From the NCBI GenBank assembly GCA_963169045.1, contig CAUJDF010000044.1, positions 62,001 through 126,000 on the forward strand: a DNA stretch of 64,000 bases. Reading direction: 5' to 3'. Positions 50,001 through 58,384 of this stretch are shown piece by piece. Each line of letters opens with the position of its first letter. Within the stretch, counting starts at the first letter, position 1. Source of the stretch: Myxococcota bacterium (GTDB lineage Bacteria > Myxococcota_A > Bradymonadia > UBA7976 > UBA1532). The notes under the pieces are model-generated. The model worked only from the letters and a program-made list of their open reading frames with translations. It searched no databases and was not told the origin of the DNA. A program made the position numbers and the translations under genes.

Positions 50001-51061
50001 TCACCGTCGCGCCCGCCGACCAGTGCGCCGACGACCGGTTCGAGCCCAACGGCGACGCCGGCGCGGCCACGCTGCTGCCCGACGGCATGCACGCGCTCAC
50101 GCTCTGCCCCGGCGACGAGGACTGGTTCCGCTTCAACATCCCGGCGGGCAACACCGTCAGTTTCCAGCTCGCCGGCGGCGCGGCGGGGGTGCGGCTGGCG
50201 CTCTTCGCCCCGGACGGCGAGCTCATCGAGGAAGACGGCCGGCGGATCGTGCACGAGGCGACGTCGAGCGGCTTCCACCGCCTGCGCGTCTCGGTCGGCG
50301 CCGCCGCCGAGCCGGTCGCGTACCAGCTCACGGTGGCGGGCGTGAGCGGGGTCGACCTCGAGATGGTCGCGGTCCGGCTCGCGCCGGCGGAGGCCGCCGC
50401 CGGCGGCGACGTGCGTGCCACCGTCGACATGCGCAACGCCCGCGCCGACGGGGCCGACGGGGTGGTCGTGCGCTTCTGGCTCTCCGCAGACGACCGGCCG
50501 TCCGCCGACGACGTCGTGCTCGCGGAGCACCGCGTCGCCCGGATCGAGGGCGGCGCCGAGCTCGCGCTCCGCCAGCGGCTGACGATCCCCGCGGACGCGC
50601 CGGCGGGCCAGCGCTTCATCGTCGCCGACCTCGACCCCGACCGCCGCCTGCCGGACCTGCGTCCCGGGAACAATCGCGGGGCGGCGGCGATCGCGATCGT
50701 GCCCGCCTGCGTCGACGACGACCCGCGCGACAACGAGGGCCCGCGCACGGCGACCCCCCTCGAGGCAGCCGACGGTGCGCACGACGGCGGCGTGATCTGC
50801 GCTTTCACCGAGGACTGGTACGCGCTGCCGGTCGACGCCGCGGGCCGCGTGACGGTGCGGCTGACGTTCGACGCGGCGGCGGGCGACCTCGACTTGTTCG
50901 TCTACGGCGAGGACGGCGAGTCGCTTCTCGGCGAGAGCCGCACCGAGGGCGCGCCCGAGTCCGTGACGGTCGACGTGGAGGTCGCCGGGACGGTACTGGT
51001 CCGCGTCGACGGCTTCCTCGAAGCCGAAGGCGATTACCGACTCGAGTGGGTGCTCCCTTGA
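47006..51061 (+). CDS. Large PKD / CARDB / PPC-domain lipoprotein
   Basis: This 1351-residue secreted lipoprotein has lipobox GIAGC (Cys near residue 30) and a Gly-rich spacer, then one PKD domain (about 38-115; FAWDFGD). About six CARDB-type adhesion modules follow (starting near 118, 250, 385, 510, 755 and 1115; each with an N-N-R/V-A motif such as NPGNNRR). Interleaved with them are four PPC-like modules marked by D-W-F/Y (ADWFRIDVPAG near 668, DDWYAVEL near 915, EDWFRFNIPAG near 1040, EDWYALPVD near 1268). No peptidase or other catalytic domain is present, so it is a long surface or periplasmic binding rod. The TTGA overlap couples it to the next gene. Confidence 0.86.
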   Translation: MRAREHLGAGLAGRALVFAAAIVALGIAGCGDDGAGGGGGFDVSITPDRTAGNAPMPVAFTAAHRGPLGHTFEFAWDFGDAATSDEQAPSHRFAAPGTYTVRLVVTDADEGGTGEATVDITVSDPADLQVRDVGATPRRTRAGGNVTVAWGLRNEGATVIGTWEQLVFLSPTADFDPTTAVEVARLARTNDAAGTEAGQELDVTLPADLASGDWFLGILADPDERVGDRDRDNNVAFAAAPLQIRNPTEEGPDLAPCGVGIPAFDQLGDGAAPTAELGDQLDVTVCVTNTGNKPVASFGYALYLSRDEVVDEGDAPVGLRGGIALGAGDRETFADLIDLATDLAPGDWRLLVRLDPEDAVGEKLEDNNERGWPGTFTLAPPGEVEGVDLVVSRFAVADAPERLFWGQSLAAELVITNRGDAGVERFFVAQVMAEPIDGRAPVQVASANVPRIDARAETPISVPIRITRRVPEGDYRLVAVVDPTNGVGDVNPGNNRRVLQQVLRLGGEPNVDAAVRQVTFSPGTVDAGDPLTVDAVIVNNGADTTGALEGVVYLSPSAAIGPDSVVVDRFDVESLDGGETRPIEREVTVPVDLDQQVGAWFVGVLLDPEDRLSGELDEANNVAFADGSLVVEGAMGGCAEDAQFEDNDVAARASAVAAGEYSGLGLCDDADWFRIDVPAGQVLEASIAWAAAEGSLMLALADGDGDVLREGEGPAGTARVFTEAAGEERTRLLRVTGAGARLAYDLEVALSPADDRPDLRARAVTPVPAVVRPGAPIALGFEVANTGGGDAPATRAAVHLVAGEVFDAGAPLLGHVDVPAVAAGATVAVQGMVTVPEGTADGRYRLFVSADADAAVEEPDDENNRASAALRVDAVQACEADALEPNRSPLGGGGAPASAPVPPGVHANLTTCREDDDWYAVELNAAERLDVSVTFTAADGDLDLELYDADGLTVIDRSAGLQNAEAVQLLRAPAAGRYFVRVFLAAGAASVSNTYAMTVTVAPADQCADDRFEPNGDAGAATLLPDGMHALTLCPGDEDWFRFNIPAGNTVSFQLAGGAAGVRLALFAPDGELIEEDGRRIVHEATSSGFHRLRVSVGAAAEPVAYQLTVAGVSGVDLEMVAVRLAPAEAAAGGDVRATVDMRNARADGADGVVVRFWLSADDRPSADDVVLAEHRVARIEGGAELALRQRLTIPADAPAGQRFIVADLDPDRRLPDLRPGNNRGAAAIAIVPACVDDDPRDNEGPRTATPLEAADGAHDGGVICAFTEDWYALPVDAAGRVTVRLTFDAAAGDLDLFVYGEDGESLLGESRTEGAPESVTVDVEVAGTVLVRVDGFLEAEGDYRLEWVLP

Positions 51062-51999
51062 CCGAGCTGCGCATCGCGCACTTCTCCGACACGCACGTCC
51101 TCGCCTGGAAGGGCGTCGGCGCGGCGCGTTTCCTCAACAAGCGCTTCACGGGCGCAGTGAACCTCGCGCTCAACCGCGCCAAGAACTACCGCGTCGAGAT
51201 CTTCGAGAAGCTGCTGGCGGCGGTGACCGCGCTCGCGCCCGACCACGTCGTGTGCACGGGCGATCTGGTGAACCTGGCGCTCGAGCCGGAGTTCGCGCGC
51301 GTCAGGGAGCTCCTCGCCGAGCGCTTCGCGCCCGGCGCGCTGACCCTCGTGCCCGGCAATCACGACTACTACGCGCGCGACTCGGTGAAGCTCGGGCTGT
51401 TCGAGCGCTTCTTCGGCGACTGGCAGCCGCGCGACGTGGCCGAGGGGACGGGCACCTATCCCGTCGTGCGTCTGATCGACGGCGCAGCGCTGATCGGGTT
51501 GAGCACGGCCATCCCGACGCCGGTCTTCATGGCGACCGGCGCGGTGGGGGCCGAGCAGATGGCGGCGCTGGTGCGCGTGATGGCGCGCCCGGAGCTCGCC
51601 AACCGCTTCCGCGTGCTGATGCTGCACCACCCGCTGCTGCCCGACGCCACGCGGCCGCTGGACCGCATGCGGCGCCTCGTGGATGCCGAAAAGCTCATCG
51701 AGGCGTTGTGGCGGTGCGGCCGGGAGGGGCCGGACCTCATCCTACACGGACACAACCACGCGTTCGTGCGCCAGGAGCTGCCGGGCACCCGGGTCCCCAT
51801 CGTCCAGGTCGCCAGCGGGAGCCGCTACGGACGCGAGCATCGCGCGGAGTTCAACGTGTACGTGGTCCGGGACCGCAAACTGGCGGCCATCGAGCGACAT
51901 CGCTTCGATCCCGACGCCGACAAGTTCGTCGCCAGCGACGAGACGGGCGCGCCCCTCAAGGTCGTCCGACCCAAGGCGGTGGCCGAGGCCGCCTCGTGA
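51058..51999 (+). CDS. Metallophosphoesterase
   Basis: A 313-residue calcineurin-like phosphoesterase with all metal-ligand motifs: SDTH (residues 10-13), CTGD, PGNHDYY, the LHHPLLP histidines and the GHNH pair near the C-terminus. Family members hydrolyse phosphomonoesters or diesters, for example cyclic nucleotides, phospholipids or UDP-diacylglucosamine; the substrate here cannot be told. The size and VRIDG-less core do not match LpxH closely. There is no signal peptide, so it is cytoplasmic. The start is a TTG overlapping the previous stop (TTGA); the conserved core begins five codons later, so no other start fits. Confidence 0.9.
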   Translation: MTELRIAHFSDTHVLAWKGVGAARFLNKRFTGAVNLALNRAKNYRVEIFEKLLAAVTALAPDHVVCTGDLVNLALEPEFARVRELLAERFAPGALTLVPGNHDYYARDSVKLGLFERFFGDWQPRDVAEGTGTYPVVRLIDGAALIGLSTAIPTPVFMATGAVGAEQMAALVRVMARPELANRFRVLMLHHPLLPDATRPLDRMRRLVDAEKLIEALWRCGREGPDLILHGHNHAFVRQELPGTRVPIVQVASGSRYGREHRAEFNVYVVRDRKLAAIERHRFDPDADKFVASDETGAPLKVVRPKAVAEAAS

Positions 52000-52313
52000 G
52001 GACACGCCTTCGCAAGCCGCTCGCCCTCGCCGCGCTCGCCTTCGCCCTGCTCCTCGCCTGGAAGACCTGGAACGGCGGCGGTCGCACCGTCGACGTCGTC
52101 TACGACGCGCCCCCCGGCGACCTGGAGGTGACGCTCCTCGACGCGCAGAGCCGCCCGATCCGCAAGGTGTTCTTCGCCGCCGGGGCCGAGCGCCGCCACA
52201 GCGCGCGGCTGCCTGCCGGGGCGCTCACCGCGAGGTTGGACGTCGACGGCCGCCACATCGAACGCGACTTCAGCATCGGCGAGCATGAGGTCGTGGAGAT
52301 CCGCGCCCGGTAG
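51996..52313 (+). CDS. Small single-pass membrane or secreted protein
   Basis: A 105-residue product starting at a GTG that overlaps the phosphoesterase stop (GTGA). There is a basic N-terminus (RTRLRKP), one hydrophobic helix (about 9-22) that may be an uncleaved anchor, and a small periplasmic beta-rich domain of about 75 residues (DVVYDAPPGDLEVTLLDA). No family is recognised. The three-gene overlap with the PKD/CARDB/PPC lipoprotein and the phosphoesterase suggests a shared envelope-related purpose. Confidence 0.75.
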   Translation: MRTRLRKPLALAALAFALLLAWKTWNGGGRTVDVVYDAPPGDLEVTLLDAQSRPIRKVFFAAGAERRHSARLPAGALTARLDVDGRHIERDFSIGEHEVVEIRAR

Positions 52314-52324
52314 GCGCGGTGACG

Positions 52325-54169
52325 TCACGGCTCCGGCGGCGGCGGGCGGCAGATGTCGCCGGTCGGCGTCGGCAGGAAGATCTCCGCCGTTCGCGACGCG
52401 CCGGTCTCGTTGTTCGCGTCGCGAAACAATCCGCCCGCGATCAGGAGCGTCCCGTCGTCCAGGGCCTCGACGACGTGGCCCAGGCGCGGCACGGAGAGGT
52501 CCCAGTCGGCGGGAGCGAAGGTGCCGGCGCTCGGCCCCTCGGCGTCGCGGTACAAGACGGCCTGATCGCCGGCGAAGATGGCGGTCGGCGTCCCCGGCTC
52601 GAGCGGATTGCGGCGAAGGACCGCCCAGCCTCCGGTGACGAGCACCCGCTCGCCGACGGCGGTCGCGCTCGGGAAGCCGCGCTTCAGGGCCGGACGGACG
52701 GTGTCGGGCACCTCCGCGGGACGGACGACGGCCCGATCGCCCTCGGGTGGGACCTCGACGACGAACGCGTTCGGGCGGCAGTCGGTCCCCCCCAGATCCG
52801 GGTTGTTGAGCACGCGACCATCGCCGACGGCCACCCCGCCGACGATCAGCACGCGCGCGGTGCCTGCGCGGGGCGGCAGCGCGACGGCGGCGTGCCACGC
52901 GGTGGGCCACCAGCTGCGGCAGCCCGCGGCGAGGTTGCCGCAGGCGGGCGGCGCCTCGTCGGCCTCGAGGCCGAGGGAGCGCACGGACGGCCCGACGCCG
53001 CCCGCGAGGTCGACGAGGGCCGCCGGTTGGGCGCCGCAGGTCGCGACGTCGCCGCCCCAGACCAGGAAGCGCCCGCCGCCGAGGGCCGTCACGGTGGCGC
53101 CGACGCGCGGGCGGTCCAGCGCGAGCTGCCGCAACGTCGTGCCCGTGAGGACCTCGACGGCGTCGCTCGGCGCGCCGTCGCAGGAGTCGGGGCAATCCAC
53201 CGCGCGCCCGGCGCAGCGTGGGTTGCAGGCGCCCCCGGCGCTGGATCGAAGCCCGCCGGCGATGATCACCGTCCCGGTGTCCGGGTCGCGCGCCACCGCG
53301 GGGAGGACGCGGCCCTCGATCGCTCCCGTCACCGGCGCGAATGCGCGGCCACCAAAGAACTCCGCCGCCGGTTCGGAGACTTGTGCGCCGACGGCCCGGA
53401 TCGGTCCGTAGGCGAAGTCGCCCCAGGCCAGCGCCGGCGCGCCGCCGACGACGAGCACGCCGTCGCCGATCGGGACGGCGCGTGCGCCGACACGCGGCGC
53501 GAGCATCGCGCGCGGGCCCGGAGCGGCGCTCCGGTCGGTGCCGGGCAGGAACAGCGTGTCGGCCGGGTCGTAGACGTCCCACGCCTCGGGCCCGGCGTCC
53601 GCGGAGAGGACGTCGTCGCCCACCGCGCCCGCCCCGCCGGCGACGAGCAGGCGACCGTCGGGGAGGGGGGCCGCCGCGGCGAAGGCCCGCGGCCGTCCCA
53701 TCGTCGCGTAGCGGTCGAACGAGACGCCGCGGCCCGTCCCCGCGCACGACGGACGTCCGACGACGTGCAGCCGCAGAGGCACGTTGGTCTTTCCGTCCTC
53801 CTCGACGGTGAATGGCGCCGAGCGCGTCGCCAGGCGCACCTCCGCACCGACGCAGGCGTACAGCGAGAGGCGCAGCCCCTCGCCCGCCGGGACCCCGGGC
53901 AGCACCAGCGAGTCCTCTTCGAGGGCGTCGTCCTCGAGTCGCTGGTCGAGCACCGTCGTGCCGTCGGCGCCGCTGATGCGGACGACGACGGCGTCGATCT
54001 CCGCGGGCAGCCCGGTCATGGGGGGGCGATCGCAGTCTTCGGAGGCGAGCGGCGCGACGACCCATCGGGACGGCGGCGAGACGGAGACGGGATCGGCGGC
54101 GCACCCCGCCGCGAGCAACGCGGCGAGCGCACGAAGGCCCGCCGCCCGTTGGCTGATTGACACCCTCAC
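52325..54169 (-). CDS. Kelch-like beta-propeller lipoprotein
   Basis: A 614-residue lipoprotein starting at a GTG at 54169 (a second in-frame GTG is two codons later). The lipobox is LAAGC (Cys near residue 22). A small beta-domain (about 35-145) precedes repeated Kelch/galactose-oxidase-like units, each with a double-glycine strand followed by a hydrophobic stretch (LLVAGGAG, LVVGGAP, VIIAGGL, FLVWGGD, VLIVGGV, VLVTGGWA, LLIAGGLF), predicting a propeller of about seven blades. A cysteine-rich loop (around 310-330) may be disulfide-bonded. No catalytic residues are evident; it is probably a surface binding protein. It shares an upstream region with the thiolase operon, transcribed the opposite way. 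Confidence 0.82.
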   Translation of the reverse strand: MRVSISQRAAGLRALAALLAAGCAADPVSVSPPSRWVVAPLASEDCDRPPMTGLPAEIDAVVVRISGADGTTVLDQRLEDDALEEDSLVLPGVPAGEGLRLSLYACVGAEVRLATRSAPFTVEEDGKTNVPLRLHVVGRPSCAGTGRGVSFDRYATMGRPRAFAAAAPLPDGRLLVAGGAGAVGDDVLSADAGPEAWDVYDPADTLFLPGTDRSAAPGPRAMLAPRVGARAVPIGDGVLVVGGAPALAWGDFAYGPIRAVGAQVSEPAAEFFGGRAFAPVTGAIEGRVLPAVARDPDTGTVIIAGGLRSSAGGACNPRCAGRAVDCPDSCDGAPSDAVEVLTGTTLRQLALDRPRVGATVTALGGGRFLVWGGDVATCGAQPAALVDLAGGVGPSVRSLGLEADEAPPACGNLAAGCRSWWPTAWHAAVALPPRAGTARVLIVGGVAVGDGRVLNNPDLGGTDCRPNAFVVEVPPEGDRAVVRPAEVPDTVRPALKRGFPSATAVGERVLVTGGWAVLRRNPLEPGTPTAIFAGDQAVLYRDAEGPSAGTFAPADWDLSVPRLGHVVEALDDGTLLIAGGLFRDANNETGASRTAEIFLPTPTGDICRPPPPEP

Positions 54170-54184
54170 CCGATGTTTGATAGC
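54157..54184 (+). promoter_or_regulatory. Candidate promoter of the acyl-CoA catabolic operon
   Basis: A perfect TTGACA (54157-54162), 16 bp, GATAGC (54179-54184), about 30 nt before the thiolase ATG. The -35 lies over the first codons of the divergent Kelch gene, so activity of one may affect the other. No inverted-repeat operator was found. Confidence 0.5.
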
Positions 54185-54214
54185 AGCGACCCGACGGTCC
54201 TGCGAGGAGATTTC

Positions 54215-55390
54215 ATGCGAGACGTGGTCATCGTCGGGGCGGCGCGTACGCCCATCGGCAGCTTCGGCGGCGCCCTGGCCTCGGTCCCCGCGCCGAGGCT
54301 CGGCGCCACCGCCATCCGCGCCGCGCTACAGCGCGCCGGCGTCGCGCCCGATCGCGTCGACGAGGTCATCATGGGCTGCGTCCTGCCGGCCGGCCTGGGT
54401 CAGGCCCCGGCACGGCAGGCGGCGCTCTTCGCCGACATCCCGCGCGGAACGCCGTGCACGACCATCAACAAGGTGTGCGGCTCCGGTCTCAAGTCGGTGA
54501 TGCTCGCGACGCAGGCCATCCGCTGCGGCGACGCCGAGGTCATCGTCGCCGGCGGGATGGAGAACATGTCGCAGGCGCCGTACCTGCTGCAGGGCGCCCG
54601 CGACGGTTACCGCATGGGCCACCAGCAGGTCGTCGACTCGATGATCAAGGACGGCCTGTGGGACGTATACAACGACTTCCACATGGGCAACGCCGCCGAG
54701 ATCTGCGCCCGCGAGTGCAATCTCGACCGCGCCGCCCAGGACGCCTTCGCGAAGGCGAGCTACGAGCGCGCGATCGCCTCGGTGAGGAACGGCACCTTCC
54801 GCGACGAAATCGCCGTCGTCGAGGTGGCGCAGCGCAAGGGACCGGCCCTCGTCGTCGACAGCGACGAAGAGCCCGGGCGCGGCAAGCCCGAGAAGTTCCC
54901 GGAGCTCAAGCCGGCCTTCGACAAGAGCGGCACCGTCACCGCCGCCAACGCCAGCAGCATCAACGACGGCGCCGCCGCCCTCGTCGTGACGAGCGACGAG
55001 TTCGCGAAGGCGAACGGCCTTGCGGTGCTCGCCCGCATCACCGGCTACAGCCAGCACGCCCAGGCCCCGGAGTGGTTCACGACGGCTCCGGCCTACGCCA
55101 TTCAGAAGGTCCTGAAGAAGCTCGACCTGACGCCGGGCGACATCGACTTGTACGAGATCAATGAGGCCTTCTCGGTCGTGTCCCTGGCGGTGAACCAGAT
55201 CGCCGCGCTCCCCGCCGACCGGGTGAACGTCGACGGCGGATCGGTCGCGCTCGGCCACCCGATCGGCGCCAGCGGCGCGCGCATCCTGACGACGCTGCTC
55301 TACGCGATGAAGCGGCGCGAGGCGAAGCGGGGCCTGGCGAGCCTGTGCATCGGCGGTGGCGAGGCGGTCGCCCTCGTCGTGGAGCGCTGA
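54215..55390 (+). CDS. Acetyl-CoA acetyltransferase (thiolase)
   Basis: A 391-residue thiolase that joins two acetyl-CoA to acetoacetyl-CoA or cleaves acetoacetyl-/3-ketoacyl-CoA. The active-site cysteine is in INKVCGSGLKS (near residue 88), the histidine in ALGHPIGASGAR and the second cysteine in LCIGGGEAVA near the end. Its length suits the biosynthetic/acetoacetyl type. The start ATG has GAGGAGA upstream; an earlier ATG at 54173 lies within the promoter region. It is first gene of an eight-gene run with very short gaps or overlaps that processes acyl-CoAs, where it would split acetoacetyl-CoA from leucine breakdown. Confidence 0.94.
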   Translation: MRDVVIVGAARTPIGSFGGALASVPAPRLGATAIRAALQRAGVAPDRVDEVIMGCVLPAGLGQAPARQAALFADIPRGTPCTTINKVCGSGLKSVMLATQAIRCGDAEVIVAGGMENMSQAPYLLQGARDGYRMGHQQVVDSMIKDGLWDVYNDFHMGNAAEICARECNLDRAAQDAFAKASYERAIASVRNGTFRDEIAVVEVAQRKGPALVVDSDEEPGRGKPEKFPELKPAFDKSGTVTAANASSINDGAAALVVTSDEFAKANGLAVLARITGYSQHAQAPEWFTTAPAYAIQKVLKKLDLTPGDIDLYEINEAFSVVSLAVNQIAALPADRVNVDGGSVALGHPIGASGARILTTLLYAMKRREAKRGLASLCIGGGEAVALVVER

Positions 55391-55392
55391 CG

Positions 55393-56247
55393 ATGGCGAC
55401 CCACGTAATCGGCGTCGTCGGCGCCGGCCAGATGGGGGCGGGCATCGCGCAGGTGGCGGCGCAGGCGGGCATCGAAGCCATCCTCGTCGACGTCGACCTG
55501 GCGCGGGCCGAAGCCGGCCGCAAGGGCATCGACAAGCGCCTCGCGCGCAGCGTCGAGAAGGGCAAGATGACCGCCGAGGAGCGCGACGCCGTCCTCGGGC
55601 GCATCCGCGCCGCGGGCGCGATCGCGGCCCTGGCGTCGGCCGACTTCGTGGTCGAGGCGGTCAGCGAGGACGAGAAGCTCAAGGCGCGCATTCTCACCGA
55701 CCTCGACAAGACGTGCAGGCCCGACGTCATCCTCGCGACGAACACGTCATCGATCCCGATCACTCGCCTCGGCGCCCTGACGAGCCGCCCGGATCGCGTC
55801 ATCGGGATGCACTTCATGAACCCGGTGCCGGTGATGGAGCTCGTCGAGGTCATTCGCGGGCTGGCGACGAGCGACGAGACGCACCACGCGACGGTCGAGC
55901 TCGCCCGGCGGATGGGCAAGAAGACGGTCGTCGCACGCGACATGCCCGGCTTCATCGTCAACCGCGTCCTGATGCCCATGATCAACGAGGCCGTCGTCGC
56001 GCTGTACGAGGGCATCGGCTCGGTCGAGGACATCGACGTCGCCATGAAGCTGGGCACGAACCAGCCCATGGGGCCGCTGACGCTGGCCGACTTCATCGGC
56101 CTCGACACGTGCCTCGCCATCATGGAGGTCCTGCACCACGGCACGGGCGACACCAAGTACCGGCCGTGCGCGTTGCTGCGGCAATACGTGGAGGCGGGCT
56201 GGCTGGGGCGCAAGACGGGCCGCGGCTTCTACAAGTACGAGGGCTGA
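55393..56247 (+). CDS. 3-hydroxybutyryl-CoA dehydrogenase
   Basis: A 284-residue NAD(P)-dependent enzyme interconverting 3-hydroxybutyryl-CoA and acetoacetyl-CoA. The Rossmann motif is GAGQMGAGIAQVAAQ (residues 10-24), the catalytic histidine lies in GMHFMNPVPVMELVE (near residue 139), and NRVLMPMINEA and KTGRGFYKY are typical of the HBD family. It is spaced 2 bp from the thiolase stop and 3 bp from the next gene. It would act on the C4 intermediate made by the adjacent hydratase. Confidence 0.94.
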   Translation: MATHVIGVVGAGQMGAGIAQVAAQAGIEAILVDVDLARAEAGRKGIDKRLARSVEKGKMTAEERDAVLGRIRAAGAIAALASADFVVEAVSEDEKLKARILTDLDKTCRPDVILATNTSSIPITRLGALTSRPDRVIGMHFMNPVPVMELVEVIRGLATSDETHHATVELARRMGKKTVVARDMPGFIVNRVLMPMINEAVVALYEGIGSVEDIDVAMKLGTNQPMGPLTLADFIGLDTCLAIMEVLHHGTGDTKYRPCALLRQYVEAGWLGRKTGRGFYKYEG

Positions 56248-56250
56248 CCG

Positions 56251-57033
56251 ATGCAGGAGCAGGCGGTCCTCGTCGAGATCCAGGGCGGCATCGGCCGCGT
56301 CACGATCAACCGGCCGAAGGCGCTCAACGCGCTGAACACCGCGACGCTGCGCGCGCTGCGCGGGGCCATCGACGACCTGGCCGCGAACGAGGAGCTGCGC
56401 TGCGTGGTCCTCACGGGCGCGGGCGACAAGTCGTTCGTCGCCGGCGCCGACATCGCGGAGATGGCGTCGATGCGGCCCCAGGCGGCGCGCCGGTTCGCGG
56501 CGCTGGGGCACGAGACCTTCGACGCCCTCGAGGCGCTGCCGGTCCCGGTCATCGCCGCGGTGAATGGCTACTGCCTCGGCGGCGGCTGCGAGCTCGCGCT
56601 CGCGTGCGACATGGTCTTCGCCCACGAGAAGGCACGCTTCGGCCAGCCCGAGGTCGATCTGGGCCTGATCCCCGGCTTCGGCGGCACGCAGCGCCTGGCG
56701 CGGCGGGTGGGCGCCATGCGGGCGACGGAGCTGGTGCTCACCGGACGACACGTCCTGGCGGCGGAGGCGAAGGCGATCGGCCTGTGCCTCGACGTGTTCG
56801 CCGTCGACGACCTGCTGCCGCGCGCGCTGGACGTGGCGACCACCATCGCCGCCAAGGGGCCGGTCGCGGTGCGCCTGGCGAAGCGCGTCATGCGCGCGGG
56901 GCTCGACGCGCCGCTCGTCTCCGGGAACGCGCTCGAGCGCGAGGCCTTCGCGGCGCTGTTCGACGCCGAGGACGCGCGCGAGGGCATGGCGGCGTTCGTC
57001 GAGAAGCGCAAGCCCGCCTTCCGCAACGCCTGA
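56251..57033 (+). CDS. Enoyl-CoA hydratase (crotonase family)
   Basis: A 260-residue crotonase. The oxyanion and catalytic regions are intact, with both glutamates: GGGCELALACD and FGQPEVDLGLIPGFGGTQRL. The AGADIAEM loop is also typical. It hydrates trans-2-enoyl-CoAs to 3-hydroxyacyl-CoAs, most likely crotonyl-CoA given the dehydrogenase and thiolase immediately upstream. The 18 bp between it and the mutase subunit contain a GAAGG-like ribosome site. Confidence 0.93.
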   Translation: MQEQAVLVEIQGGIGRVTINRPKALNALNTATLRALRGAIDDLAANEELRCVVLTGAGDKSFVAGADIAEMASMRPQAARRFAALGHETFDALEALPVPVIAAVNGYCLGGGCELALACDMVFAHEKARFGQPEVDLGLIPGFGGTQRLARRVGAMRATELVLTGRHVLAAEAKAIGLCLDVFAVDDLLPRALDVATTIAAKGPVAVRLAKRVMRAGLDAPLVSGNALEREAFAALFDAEDAREGMAAFVEKRKPAFRNA

Positions 57034-57051
57034 TCGAAGGGTCGAGGTTCC

Positions 57052-57447
57052 ATGGCCGACCGCCGCATCCGCGTGCTCATCGCCAAGCCCGGCCTCGACG
57101 GCCACGACCGCGGCGCCAAGGTCGTCGCCCGCGCGCTGCGGGACGCCGGCATGGAGGTCATCTACACCGGCCTCCATCAGACGCCCGACATGATCGCCGA
57201 CGCAGCGGTCCAGGAGGACGTCGACTTCGTCGGCCTGTCCATCCTCTCCGGAGCGCACGGCACGCTCTTCCCCGCGGTCGTGCAGAAGCTCCGCGAACGC
57301 GACGCCGGCGACATCGTCGTCTTCGGCGGCGGCATCATCCCCGAGGGCGACATCCCGGCGCTCGAGGCGGCGGGCGTGGCCCGCATCTTCACCCCCGGTG
57401 CCCGGATCGAGGCGATCGTGCAGTGGGTCCGCGAGCGGGCGGCGTAA
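57052..57447 (+). CDS. Methylmalonyl-CoA mutase small (B12-binding) subunit
   Basis: This 131-residue stand-alone cobalamin-binding domain has the B12 histidine motif [14 protein letters not shown] (His near residue 19), the SILSGAHGT loop and GGGIIPEGD. It must pair with a separate catalytic large subunit to isomerise methylmalonyl-CoA and succinyl-CoA (or a related acyl-CoA). No large subunit is in the window. The MeaB-like GTPase five genes downstream (60662), which protects and reactivates such mutases, supports the assignment. Related isobutyryl-CoA or ethylmalonyl-CoA mutase subunits look similar, so the exact substrate is not fixed. Confidence 0.9.
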   Translation: MADRRIRVLIAKPGLDGHDRGAKVVARALRDAGMEVIYTGLHQTPDMIADAAVQEDVDFVGLSILSGAHGTLFPAVVQKLRERDAGDIVVFGGGIIPEGDIPALEAAGVARIFTPGARIEAIVQWVRERAA

Positions 57448-57448
57448 C

Positions 57449-58384
57449 GTGCTCGATCGCCTCCCGCAGCGCGTGCAGGTGTACGAGGTGGGGCCCCGAG
57501 ACGGGCTGCAGAACGAGCCCGGGTTCATCCCCACCGAGGACAAGGTCCGGCTCGTTCGCGCCCTGATCGATGCCGGGTTGCCGCGCGTCGAGATCACGAG
57601 CTTCGTCAACCCGCGCTGGATCCCTGCGCTCGCCGACGCCGACCACGTCGCCGCCGCCCTCGAGGCGTACGAGGGGCCGGCCATCCTGACGGCGCTCGTC
57701 CCCAACGAGCGCGGCCTCGACCGCGCGCTCGATCACGGCATGCGCGAGGTCGCCGTCTTCATGTCGGCGAGCGAGAGCCACAACCAGCGCAACATCAACA
57801 AGACGCGCGCGGAGACCTACGACGCGTTCGCGCCCGTCTTCGCGCGCTGCGCCGCCGTCGGCGTCGCGGTCCGCGCCTACGTCAGCGTCGTCTGGGGGTG
57901 CCCCTACGAGGGCGAGGTCGCGGCGGCCGAGGTGCTCGAGGTCACCCGGCGACTCATCGAGCTCGGCGCGTACCAGATCAGCCTGGGCGACACGATCGGC
58001 GTCGGCAACCCCGCACAGACGCGGCGGATCCTCGACGCGGTGCTCAACGAGGTCCCCGTCGAGCGCGTGGCCCTGCACATGCACGACACGCGCGGCGCGG
58101 CGCTGGCCAACTGCCTCGTCGGGCTCGAGATGGGCGTCACGACTTTCGACGCCAGCCTCGGCGGGCTCGGTGGCTGTCCGTACGCGCCCGGCGCCAGCGG
58201 CAATCTCGCCACCGAGGACCTCGTGAACATGTTGCACGGCATGGGCATCGAGACGGGCGTCGATCTCGACCGGCTCGTGGACGCCGCCCTCCTGGTCGAG
58301 CAGCTCGTCGGGCGCCCGCTGACCGGCCGCGCTCTCAAGGCCCTCGTCGCCGCGCGCCAGACGCGCAGGAGAAGCAGCGAATGA
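57449..58384 (+). CDS. Hydroxymethylglutaryl-CoA lyase
   Basis: This 311-residue TIM-barrel enzyme cleaves HMG-CoA to acetyl-CoA and acetoacetate, the last step of leucine degradation. The N-terminal signature GPRDGLQNE (near residue 12) and the catalytic-cysteine segment GLGGCPYAPGASGNLATEDLV region near residue 235 are fully conserved, as is HMHDTRG. The start is GTG directly after the previous stop. Its stop overlaps the ATG of the hydratase (ATGA). Together with the next two genes it outlines 3-methylcrotonyl-CoA to HMG-CoA to acetoacetate. Confidence 0.93.
   Translation: MLDRLPQRVQVYEVGPRDGLQNEPGFIPTEDKVRLVRALIDAGLPRVEITSFVNPRWIPALADADHVAAALEAYEGPAILTALVPNERGLDRALDHGMREVAVFMSASESHNQRNINKTRAETYDAFAPVFARCAAVGVAVRAYVSVVWGCPYEGEVAAAEVLEVTRRLIELGAYQISLGDTIGVGNPAQTRRILDAVLNEVPVERVALHMHDTRGAALANCLVGLEMGVTTFDASLGGLGGCPYAPGASGNLATEDLVNMLHGMGIETGVDLDRLVDAALLVEQLVGRPLTGRALKALVAARQTRRRSSE

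Noticed and set aside
54170-54214. Possible cobalamin riboswitch before the operon containing the B12 subunit
   Set aside because: The leader is only about 30 nt, too short for a cobalamin riboswitch, and no B12-box pattern was seen.
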